Of a stretch of 7,987 bases of DNA, positions 1-4,895 are shown one piece after another. Positions within the stretch are counted from its first letter, which is position 1, and each line of letters starts with the position of its first letter. The stretch comes from JBKEAJ01 sp047972135. GTDB lineage: Bacteria; Bacteroidota; Bacteroidia; Bacteroidales; Prolixibacteraceae. The notes beneath the pieces were generated by a model. It saw only the letters and a list, made by a program, of their open reading frames with translations, had not been told where the DNA came from and ran no database searches. A program made the position numbers and the translations under genes. The stretch lies in contig JBKEAJ010000092.1 of assembly GCA_047972135.1 (NCBI GenBank), forward strand, positions 1 to 7,987. Direction: 5' to 3'.

Positions 1-501
1 CTTGTGTATATGGACAAACAAGGCGGAGCACGCGACGGAGATGTAACAGCAATACTAAAAGACCCTGCTGACAGCAAGTTCTACGTATTAAGATTTGCAG
101 GTGCAAGAACACCAACTCAGAAGAAATACGAGGAGCTAGATATCAACAACTTTGAAGGTATTAGCAGTTTTGACGATATAGAGCATTATGCAGTACATAA
201 TTCACTGCCCTATTTGTTCTACAACAAAGGTGGTAAAGTGTACGAATATGACATGGAATTGAAACAAAGTTTCTTGATGCTAGACCTAGGTAGCAAAGAA
301 ATCACAATTCTCGATTTTGCAGATCAAACATACATGGCAAAATACTACGACAAGTTGCAAATCTGTTCTTATGACAGTTCAACAGAAAACAGTGGTACAA
401 TGGAATTCTTCAGCGTAGGACGCGTAAACGGACCACTTACGTCTACAGAGAAACATGAAGGTCTTGGCAAAATTGTAAGCACCGACTATCGAGTTCGCTA
501 A
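1..501 (+). CDS. C-terminal part of a probable PKD-like polysaccharide-utilisation lipoprotein (5' end outside window)
   Basis: The reading frame is open from base 1 (first codons Leu-Val-Tyr-Met) and ends at TAA 499-501, giving 166 visible residues. The true start and any signal peptide lie upstream, so the GTG at position 4 is not the start. The segment is rich in short beta-strand-like stretches (AILKDPADSKFYVLRF, LPYLFYNKGGKVYEYDM, FFSVGRVNG), as in propeller or sandwich folds, and has no catalytic motif I recognise. The ending GLGKIVSTDYRVR resembles, from memory, the tail of the PKD-like family lipoproteins found after SusC, SusD and DUF4843 genes in Bacteroidetes polysaccharide utilisation loci. 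That identity is an inference. The downstream lyase fits a glycan-uptake context. If correct, it would be an outer-membrane surface glycan-binding protein. A terminator-like hairpin follows within 25 bases, so it is probably the last gene of its operon. An unrelated propeller lipoprotein is the main alternative. Confidence 0.45.
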   Translation, partial: LVYMDKQGGARDGDVTAILKDPADSKFYVLRFAGARTPTQKKYEELDINNFEGISSFDDIEHYAVHNSLPYLFYNKGGKVYEYDMELKQSFLMLDLGSKEITILDFADQTYMAKYYDKLQICSYDSSTENSGTMEFFSVGRVNGPLTSTEKHEGLGKIVSTDYRVR

Positions 502-525
502 CATACAATTGAATAATATGGAAAT

Positions 526-555
526 GAGGATGTTCTTTTTGGGGCATCCTCTTTT
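526..555 (+). terminator. Rho-independent terminator after the first gene
   Basis: A perfect 7-bp stem GAGGATG (526-532) / CATCCTC (545-551) encloses a 12-base loop and is followed by TTTT (552-555). It lies 25 bases after the stop codon of the first gene and ahead of the promoter of the next one, which is the expected place for a transcription end. Confidence 0.7.
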
Positions 556-615
556 CATAAAATGCGACTAAACTGACTTTTAAGGTATCAAACCTCAAAC
601 TCAAAACCTAAATAG

Positions 616-689
616 TTCAACGATTAAACAAATCAGCAATTCAACATTTAAACAAAAAATCCCTACCTTTGTAAAAACAAAATGAGTTA
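616..689 (+). repeat. 74-bp direct repeat, copy 1 (upstream of the Rpn gene)
   Basis: This segment matches 1897-1970 at 71 of 74 positions with no gaps. Differences are at 645/1926, 666/1947 and 686/1967. It carries a -7-like box and an ATG (682-684). In copy 2 the same ATG starts the lyase gene; here it opens only an 18-codon frame (682-738) that overlaps the start of the Rpn gene. Similarity stops abruptly on both sides, at 615/1896 and after 689/1970. Confidence 0.9.
664..671 (+). promoter_or_regulatory. Bacteroidetes-type -7 promoter box for the Rpn gene
   Basis: TACCTTTG matches the Bacteroidetes -7 consensus TAnnTTTG. No clear TTTG -33 element is seen about 19-21 bases upstream, where the sequence is AT-rich. 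Transcription would begin near 676-679, about 13-16 bases before the ATG at 692. Confidence 0.55.
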
Positions 690-691
690 TC

Positions 692-1675
692 ATGCTGACA
701 GAGAGATATGTAAATCCATTGACGGATTTTGGCTTTAAGAAATTGTTCGGCTCCGAACCTAACAAAGAATTTCTTATTGATTTTCTTAACCAGCTTCTGC
801 CCAAACATCACAAGATAAAAGGGTTGAGCTATAAGCAGAACGAGCATCTCTCCACCACCGAGCTAGATAGGAAAGCGGTGTTAGACATATACTGCGAGAG
901 CGAGAGTGGTGAGAAGTTCATCGTCGAGATGCAAAAAGCAAAGCAAGACTTCTTCAAAGACCGAAGCATCTACTACTCAACCTTTCCCATTCAGGAGCAA
1001 GCACAGAAAGGGGAATGGAACTTCGAGCTGTCGGCGGTTTATGCTATCGGCATTCTCGATTTCATCTTTGATGCGAATAAAGATAATCCTCAGATTATCC
1101 ATTATGTAAATTTGAAGAACGACAGAAACGAGGTTTTCTACGACAAGCTGACTTTTATCTACATCGAACTTCCAAAGTTTACCAAAACAGAAGCAGAGCT
1201 ATCTACAATGCAGGACAAGTGGCTCTTTGCCCTACGCTATCTGCAAGATTTGCACGACAGACCCCGAGCTTTGCAAGAGCGGGTGTTTAGTAGTTTTTTT
1301 GAAGCTGCGGAAATAGCCAAGTTCACCCCTGCCGAGCATGAGCAATACGAAAGCAGTCTGAAATACTTCCGAGATATGAAAAACGTGGTCGACTCCGCCG
1401 ACAAGGACGGTTTCGGCAGAGGGCGTAAAGAAGGGCGTAAAGAAGGACGTAAAGAAGGACGAAAAGAAGGGCGTAAAGAAGGTGAGAAGATTGGAATTGA
1501 GAAAGGCGAGAAGATTGGAATTGAGAAAGGGAGAGAGTTAGAACGAAAAGAAACACAAGGCAAAGAAAAGAATGAAATAGCACTGCGCATGATAGCGAAA
1601 GGGTATGATAATGCCACAATACACGACCTTACAGGCATAAGCATCGAGGAGATAGAGAAGCTGAGAGAAATGTGA
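692..1675 (+). CDS. Rpn-family PD-(D/E)XK nuclease / putative transposase
   Basis: The 327-residue product belongs to the Rpn (recombination-promoting nuclease, PDDEXK_2) family, often annotated as a transposase. The family signature near the N-terminus (NPLTDFGFKKLFGSEPNK, residues 8-25) is present. The nuclease core is visible as D65 in VLDIYC followed by E79 and Q81 in IVEMQ, the D...ExQ form of the PD-(D/E)XK site. Residues about 100-235 complete the conserved domain. A charged tail follows, with five RKEG units and two eight-residue EKIGIEKG units, and the end (MIAKGYDNATIHDLTGISIEEI) is the usual small helical module. Characterised Rpn proteins are DNA endonucleases that promote RecA-independent recombination; whether this one is active is unknown. 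The ATG at 692 gives the family's normal N-terminus; there is no Shine-Dalgarno sequence. The gene stands alone between two glycan-related genes and looks like an accessory insertion. It ends in closely spaced stops (TGA, TAA, TGA, TAA). Confidence 0.88.
   Translation: MLTERYVNPLTDFGFKKLFGSEPNKEFLIDFLNQLLPKHHKIKGLSYKQNEHLSTTELDRKAVLDIYCESESGEKFIVEMQKAKQDFFKDRSIYYSTFPIQEQAQKGEWNFELSAVYAIGILDFIFDANKDNPQIIHYVNLKNDRNEVFYDKLTFIYIELPKFTKTEAELSTMQDKWLFALRYLQDLHDRPRALQERVFSSFFEAAEIAKFTPAEHEQYESSLKYFRDMKNVVDSADKDGFGRGRKEGRKEGRKEGRKEGRKEGEKIGIEKGEKIGIEKGRELERKETQGKEKNEIALRMIAKGYDNATIHDLTGISIEEIEKLREM
1424..1483 (+). repeat. 12-nt tandem repeat, five copies, inside the Rpn gene
   Basis: Five head-to-tail 12-base units (variants of CGTAAAGAAGGG) each encode Arg-Lys-Glu-Gly. 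The unit is a multiple of three, so gain or loss of a copy keeps the frame and only changes the length of the charged linker. The units differ only at third codon positions, consistent with recent expansion. Confidence 0.95.
1484..1531 (+). repeat. 24-nt tandem repeat, two copies, inside the Rpn gene
   Basis: Two adjacent 24-base units differ only in the last base (GGC versus GGG) and encode Glu-Lys-Ile-Gly-Ile-Glu-Lys-Gly twice. They directly follow the 12-nt repeat and extend the same charged, probably helical linker between the nuclease domain and the C-terminal module. Confidence 0.95.
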
Positions 1676-1690
1676 TAATGATAAATGCAA

Positions 1691-1710
1691 TGTTGAATCG
1701 TTGAACTGTT
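1691..1710 (-). repeat. Dispersed GTTCAACGAWT motif, inverted copy
   Basis: Read on the minus strand this segment is AACAGTTCAACGATTCAACA, which matches 4863-4882 on the plus strand at 19 of 20 positions. Its core also occurs at the left end of both 74-bp direct repeats (616-626 and 1897-1907). All four copies lie between genes. Confidence 0.75.
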
Positions 1711-1737
1711 GAAGGTTTAAAAAATGCTGTAAGCAGT

Positions 1738-1761
1738 AGGCTTTGAGCGAGCAGCCTTTAT
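1738..1761 (+). terminator. Weak candidate terminator after the Rpn gene
   Basis: AGGCT (1738-1742) can pair with AGCCT (1753-1757) around a 10-base loop, and TTTATTTA follows. The stem is short and the T-run is interrupted, so this may be only part of the intergenic repeat mosaic. No better terminator is seen after the Rpn gene. Confidence 0.3.
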
Positions 1762-1777
1762 TTAGAAATACAAGAAG

Positions 1778-1851
1778 GTCATTGCGAGGAGCTGGCGACG
1801 AAGCAATCTCTAACGACAAAGAACAGATTGCCACGCTGCGCTCGCAATGAC
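1778..1851. repeat. 74-bp REP/BIME-like palindromic element, copy A
   Basis: The ends GTCATTGCGAG (1778-1788) and CTCGCAATGAC (1841-1851) are perfect inverted repeats of 11 bp. A second inner pair is GCAATCT (1803-1809) / AGATTGC (1825-1831). The element is the reverse complement of 4720-4793 at 65 of 74 positions without gaps. Elements with GTCATTGCGAG-type ends are widespread intergenic repeats in bacterial genomes, to my knowledge. It encodes nothing and lies between the Rpn gene and the lyase promoter. Confidence 0.88.
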
Positions 1852-1896
1852 GAGACAGGATGGACAGATTGATGCTACAATGCTATGATTTTACAA

Positions 1897-1970
1897 TTCA
1901 ACGATTAAACAAATCAGCAATTCAAGATTTAAACAAAAAATCCCTATCTTTGTAAAAACAAAATGAATTA
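1897..1970 (+). repeat. 74-bp direct repeat, copy 2 (upstream and start of the lyase gene)
   Basis: This is the second copy of 616-689, 1281 bases downstream, with 71 of 74 bases identical. It includes the promoter-like box, the ATG start (1963-1965) and the first codons of the lyase gene. The unit 616-1896 (one repeat copy, the Rpn gene and the palindromic element) is thus bounded by long direct repeats. Confidence 0.9.
1945..1952 (+). promoter_or_regulatory. Bacteroidetes-type -7 promoter box for the lyase gene
   Basis: TATCTTTG matches TAnnTTTG. The G is only 10 bases before the ATG at 1963, so a start point 5-7 bases further on leaves a leader of about 4-6 bases, close to leaderless. A convincing -33 TTTG is not seen. 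Confidence 0.55.
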
Positions 1971-4053
1971 CAAAAACATTCTAATAATCAGCAAAATAAG
2001 TATCTATCTATTCATATTACTGACTTTGCAAAGTTGTATCAATGAACCATCATACGATTTTGAGGAGATGGCAAGACGCATAAAAACAGAGCTTTGGAGC
2101 AAGCCTGCACCCAACACTGACAAACTTGACGAGCTTGTGAACTCCCAAAACGCTGATGGCAGCTGGGCTGACCTCGACTATGGGAAACTTCGCAAGCGAG
2201 AACGTACTTCCGATGGACATCTGTCAAGATTGCTGAAATTAAGTATTGCAGTAACAAACGAGAATTGCCCCAAATACAGCGACAAAGCCTACCTAAATGC
2301 AATCAGTAAAGGGCTGATTTTCTGGAAGTCGAGCAATACCGTAGCCATAAACTGGTGGTATAACGAAATTTTCTTCCCTCAACGGTTGGGCGAAATTCTG
2401 ATACTGCTACACGACTTTAAGCAAAACATAGGACATCGGGATATAAAAATTGATGAGGCTGAATTAATCAAACTTTTCAAACCGCAAGCCCCTAACGGCG
2501 TTTTGTCGCACACAAGCGGTGCAAATGCTATCGATATTGCAACACACTATATATATCGTGGAATACTCACTGGTAATGGCAAGCTGATAAAGGACACTCG
2601 CGATACGATTAATAACACACTGACCGACAAAATCGGGGCTGACCTAATATACAAAGACCATGGTCCTCAAATACAAATTGCAAGCTATGGACTTGTTTAC
2701 TGCTCCGGACTAATACGACTAGCAGCTATACTTGCTGACTCGCCTGCTGCCTTTGATGTCAACAGTGATAAATTTGGAAAAGTACTAAAGTTTATCAGAG
2801 AGGTTCAAATAGCATCTATACGCGGTCAATCGTGGGATTTCAGCGTTATGGGGCGTGCTGTTGCCCGACGTGGTGCACTGAGGGCGGGTCTACCCTACCT
2901 CAAGTACCTAGCCGATTATGTAGACCCGGCTAATGCCGAAATATATCTAAATGCTCTTGCGAGAATTAAAAATGACAAGCCTGCCAATTCCAATATAAGA
3001 GAGTTTAATAAACACTATTGGAACTCCGATTATACACAACACGTACGCCGTAATTATCTGTTTACTGTTAGAAACACGTCAACAAGAACAGTGGAAGCTG
3101 AACAAGGGAACGGCGAAAACACAAAGGCAAACTACTTCTCTTATGGTGCTACTTTCCTGTCTGTAGACGGAACTGAGTATATGAACCTCATGCACTCTTG
3201 GGACTGGAATATGATACCAGGCACGACCTTTGCATACACAGGAACTTTTCCCCGCAGACGTAACTGGGGTTTTAATTTCGGGAAAACAGCTTTCGTAGGC
3301 GGAGTATCCGACAGCACTTACGGCGCAGCTACACTCGACCTTGATAAATATGGCGTAAGAGCTAAGAAAAGCTGGTTCTTTTTCGATAATGAAATGGTCT
3401 GCTTGGGTACTGGAATATCAGATAGCAGTGGTGGAGACCTGAGAACAACAATCAACCAAGCATGGCTACAAGGCGGAATATTCGCAAAAGCCTACAAGCA
3501 GGATAAAGAAATCGAATTAAGCTCTAAAAACAAGGAACAAAGAATTGATAATCAGTTATATATCAGACAAGGAAAACTGGCTTATTTCTTTCCTCAGTCG
3601 ACAAAAATAAGCTACTCCTCTACCCCTGCAAAAATACAGAATAACAATGCCAACGAAGTCTTTTGCTTGTGGATTGATCATGGAACTAAATCTGCCAATG
3701 CCACATACAGCTATATTGTTGTTCCAAATATCGACAATCAGCAAAAAGCCGATGAATATCAGCAAAATAATATTGAAATTATTATTAATAGCTCTGAACA
3801 ACAAGCTGTTTACCACAAGAAACTCGACATATTAGAAACTATATTCCACAAAGCTGGAACACTTAAGTTCGACGATACAAGTATCGAAGCAAATCATGCC
3901 TGTGCATTAATGCTTCGCAATGGAATACTGACAGTATCCGACCCCTCGCAAAGCCTAACAGAGATAGAAATAAGCATTAATTCTAAAACTCAAACAATTA
4001 AACTACCCCCTTCTCCCGAAATGCGAGGAGCGTCTGTGAGCATTAAACTGTAG
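1963..4053 (+). CDS. Polysaccharide lyase family 8 lipoprotein, chondroitin AC/hyaluronan lyase type
   Basis: This complete 696-residue enzyme cleaves uronic-acid glycans by beta-elimination. Length and order agree with Pedobacter heparinus chondroitinase AC (about 700 residues). Residues 1-25 form a lipoprotein signal peptide with lipobox LQSC and C25 as acylation site. Residues about 30-350 are the alpha/alpha toroid and the rest the beta-sandwich domains. Compared from memory with chondroitinase AC, the catalytic set is present: N188 (SGAN), H233 (KDHGPQ), Y242 (ASYG), R298 and R302 (MGRAVAR), E380 and N383 (EQGN). The substrate-binding aromatics are also there: W131 and W132 in NWWYNEI, and W435. 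The expected substrates are chondroitin sulfate A/C and hyaluronan; xanthan or alginate are less likely given the close match. The protein would sit on the outer membrane. The start lies inside a duplicated promoter segment, and no sulfatase or unsaturated glucuronyl hydrolase gene is visible nearby. Confidence 0.93.
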   Translation: MNYKNILIISKISIYLFILLTLQSCINEPSYDFEEMARRIKTELWSKPAPNTDKLDELVNSQNADGSWADLDYGKLRKRERTSDGHLSRLLKLSIAVTNENCPKYSDKAYLNAISKGLIFWKSSNTVAINWWYNEIFFPQRLGEILILLHDFKQNIGHRDIKIDEAELIKLFKPQAPNGVLSHTSGANAIDIATHYIYRGILTGNGKLIKDTRDTINNTLTDKIGADLIYKDHGPQIQIASYGLVYCSGLIRLAAILADSPAAFDVNSDKFGKVLKFIREVQIASIRGQSWDFSVMGRAVARRGALRAGLPYLKYLADYVDPANAEIYLNALARIKNDKPANSNIREFNKHYWNSDYTQHVRRNYLFTVRNTSTRTVEAEQGNGENTKANYFSYGATFLSVDGTEYMNLMHSWDWNMIPGTTFAYTGTFPRRRNWGFNFGKTAFVGGVSDSTYGAATLDLDKYGVRAKKSWFFFDNEMVCLGTGISDSSGGDLRTTINQAWLQGGIFAKAYKQDKEIELSSKNKEQRIDNQLYIRQGKLAYFFPQSTKISYSSTPAKIQNNNANEVFCLWIDHGTKSANATYSYIVVPNIDNQQKADEYQQNNIEIIINSSEQQAVYHKKLDILETIFHKAGTLKFDDTSIEANHACALMLRNGILTVSDPSQSLTEIEISINSKTQTIKLPPSPEMRGASVSIKL

Positions 4054-4057
4054 ACTT

Positions 4058-4079
4058 CCTAAAAGTAATTAGGTTTTCT
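4058..4079 (+). terminator. Weak candidate terminator after the lyase gene
   Basis: CCTAA (4058-4062) pairs with TTAGG (4069-4073) over a 6-base loop, followed by TTTTCT. It starts 4 bases after the lyase stop codon. The stem is short and AT-rich, so termination may be leaky. Confidence 0.35.
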
Positions 4080-4092
4080 GGAAAGAAAAGGA

Positions 4093-4100
4093 TACATTTG
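4093..4100 (+). promoter_or_regulatory. Bacteroidetes-type -7 promoter box for the antitoxin gene
   Basis: TACATTTG matches TAnnTTTG. A degenerate -33 element (TTAG, 4069-4072) lies 20 bases upstream. The box overlaps the first half of a palindromic operator candidate, so repressor binding there would block polymerase. Confidence 0.55.
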
Positions 4101-4115
4101 TACAGAATACGTACA
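4099..4115. promoter_or_regulatory. Palindromic operator candidate with TGTACA core, upstream of the antitoxin
   Basis: TGTAC (4099-4103) and GTACA (4111-4115) form a perfect inverted repeat around 7 bases. The left half reads TGTACA and the right half CGTACA. TGTACA is the recognition core described for YefM-YoeB autorepression, and Phd/YefM proteins normally repress their own promoter. The site overlaps the -7 box and start region, as an operator should. Binding itself is inferred. Confidence 0.55.
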
Positions 4116-4140
4116 TATACAAATTTAGCAATCTGAAATA

Positions 4141-4395
4141 ATGGAAATTATTACCACAGGCGAGTTTAGGAGTAAACTCGCAAGTTACCTTAAAAAGGTA
4201 GATGAAGGCAAAGAAATACTTGTCCAAAGAGGGAAAAATAAGTCTTATCGGATTGTTCCTATAAAAGACGATGACTATATAATAAGTAAGGAACAATTGG
4301 ATGAAATAGTTGAACAAGGTATGCAGGAAGCCATGGAGGGTAAAGGCTTGAGACTAGATACGATAGAAGACTTTAAAAAACATTTTAAAAGATGA
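4141..4395 (+). CDS. Phd/YefM-family type II antitoxin, toxin partner truncated
   Basis: The 84-residue protein has the Phd/YefM layout. Residues 1-45 match the N-terminal DNA-binding and dimerisation fold (MEIITTGEFRSKLASYLKKV, then ILVQRGKNKSYRIVPI). Residues about 48-84 form a charged, helical tail of the type that wraps around and neutralises a toxin. In intact operons the antitoxin both represses the promoter and blocks a RelE/ParE-like toxin encoded next to it. Here the next reading frame overlaps by 4 bases (ATGA), the usual translational coupling, but is cut off after 22 codons. The antitoxin is therefore orphaned, with its promoter and operator still in place. No Shine-Dalgarno sequence is present; the ATG at 4141 gives the standard family N-terminus. 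It is 87 bases downstream of the lyase gene, and read-through from that gene is possible. Confidence 0.85.
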   Translation: MEIITTGEFRSKLASYLKKVDEGKEILVQRGKNKSYRIVPIKDDDYIISKEQLDEIVEQGMQEAMEGKGLRLDTIEDFKKHFKR

Positions 4396-4460
4396 CAAAA
4401 TATAAAGTTGTCATAAGTACGAGAGCTCAGCATGATTTAAACCGCTTACAGGTGCATTAG
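4392..4460 (+). pseudogene. Truncated RelE/ParE-family toxin gene remnant
   Basis: An ATG overlapping the antitoxin stop codon (ATGA, 4392-4395) opens a frame of 22 codons ending at TAG 4458-4460. Its first residues, MTKYKVVISTRAQHDLNRL, look like the N-terminal strand and first helix of a RelE/ParE-superfamily toxin (typical opening: K-Y-x-V-x-x-S/T-x-x-A-x-x-D-L). Such toxins are usually 90-110 residues, so the core and all catalytic residues are missing. Similarity to the family seems to stop at about residue 19, and no remainder is found in any frame downstream. This suggests a deletion or replacement rather than a simple frameshift. Intergenic repeats begin about 40 bases later. Any product would be an inactive short peptide. 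Confidence 0.65.
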
Positions 4461-4500
4461 CTCCATTAAGTACCGTAACATCAAACTTTTTTTAAAGCTA

Positions 4501-4562
4501 TAACTTCCTCTCACTTCGGGTACTCCTCCTTCTCAAGGGGAGTGTCGCAGGCGGGGTGATTT
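4501..4562. repeat. Intergenic hairpin element rich in CCTT/AAGG pairing
   Basis: ACTCC-t-CCTT (4522-4531) pairs with AAGG-GGAGT (4535-4543) around the loop CTC, giving 9 bp with one bulged T. The flanks (CTCACTTCGGGT on the left, GTCGCAGGCGGGGTG on the right) are GC-rich compared with the surrounding DNA. From memory, similar sequences recur between genes in Bacteroidetes. Outer limits are approximate. Confidence 0.5.
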
Positions 4563-4608
4563 GTATTTTTCATTATTATTTTTTATTCTTCATGTATCAT
4601 CATCCTGC

Positions 4609-4643
4609 AATCCGCACCGTTACGGGTTTGGTGGCGGATTTTT
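4609..4643. repeat. Hairpin with trailing T-run, possible terminator on the plus strand
   Basis: AATCCGC (4609-4615) pairs with GCGGATT (4634-4640); ACC (4616-4618) pairs with GGT (4630-4632) past one bulged G. A run of five T (4639-4643) overlaps the end of the stem. It could terminate transcription coming from the antitoxin promoter, but it also looks like one unit of the repeat mosaic around it. Confidence 0.45.
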
Positions 4644-4646
4644 CCA

Positions 4647-4698
4647 CATGGCGTTGCCATGGGCTGAATTAATTATGGCTTGCAGCCATAAACAGCCC
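4647..4698. repeat. Paired and nested palindromes (potential cruciform)
   Basis: CATGGC (4647-4652) and GCCATG (4656-4661) form a 6-bp hairpin with a 3-base loop. Next to it, GGGCTG (4661-4666) and CAGCCC (4693-4698) enclose a second perfect hairpin, TATGGCT (4674-4680) / AGCCATA (4684-4690), with loop TGC. The two structures share base 4661, so they may compete. No coding frame is present. Confidence 0.65.
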
Positions 4699-4719
4699 AC
4701 ATCGTAATATTTTTTCTTC

Positions 4720-4793
4720 GTCATTGCGAGCGAAGCGAAGCAATCTGTTCTTTGTAGGTAGAGATTGCCACGTCGCGGGCTCCTCGCAATGAC
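4720..4793. repeat. 74-bp REP/BIME-like palindromic element, copy B (inverted)
   Basis: Ends GTCATTGCGAG (4720-4730) and CTCGCAATGAC (4783-4793) are perfect inverted repeats, extended by one C/G pair at 4719 and 4794. The inner pair is GCAATCT (4740-4746) / AGATTGC (4762-4768). It is the same length as the element at 1778-1851 and matches its reverse complement at 65 of 74 positions. The two copies bracket the lyase and antitoxin genes in opposite orientation. Confidence 0.88.
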
Positions 4794-4835
4794 GTTTGGA
4801 TTTGATTAAATGTATCTCCTTGCTACGAAGATATC

Positions 4836-4848
4836 GGGACTACGTCCC
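4836..4848. repeat. Small perfect hairpin GGGAC-TAC-GTCCC
   Basis: GGGAC (4836-4840) pairs with GTCCC (4844-4848) over a 3-base loop. No T-run follows on either strand, so it is not a standard terminator for the fucosidase gene, which ends 48 bases to the right. It looks like another small intergenic palindrome. Confidence 0.45.
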
Positions 4849-4862
4849 TAAACTAACAACTA

Positions 4863-4882
4863 AACAGTTCAACGAATCAACA
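4863..4882 (+). repeat. Dispersed GTTCAACGAWT motif, plus-strand copy
   Basis: The 20 bases match the reverse complement of 1691-1710 at 19 positions. The copy lies 69 bases beyond palindromic element B; the partner copy lies 67 bases from element A, in mirror-image arrangement. It is just downstream of the fucosidase stop codon (minus strand). Confidence 0.7.
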
Positions 4883-4895
4883 AATAAACCATAAG

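Noticed and set aside
1424..1531. CRISPR-like array
   Set aside because: The repeats are contiguous, without spacers, and are in frame inside a gene.
1237..1644. Minus-strand open frame of 135 codons, rich in Ser, Pro and Arg-Pro-Ser-Leu repeats
   Set aside because: It is the antisense reading of the RKEG repeats in the well-supported Rpn gene; the repeats remove stop codons and produce a false frame.
616..1970. Insertion sequence with terminal inverted repeats around the Rpn gene
   Set aside because: The flanking 74-bp copies are direct, not inverted, and far too long for a target-site duplication; no terminal inverted repeats were found at the unit edges.
4451..4495. Open stretch reading GALAPLSTVTSNFF followed by TAA, possibly the tail of another gene joined to the toxin remnant
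   Set aside because: It is only 14 codons, has no start and matches no family that I can name. It may be the far side of the deletion, but there is not enough sequence to support a feature.
4836..4848. Terminator for the fucosidase operon
   Set aside because: The GGGAC/GTCCC hairpin has no T-run after it on the minus strand, and the stem is only 5 bp.
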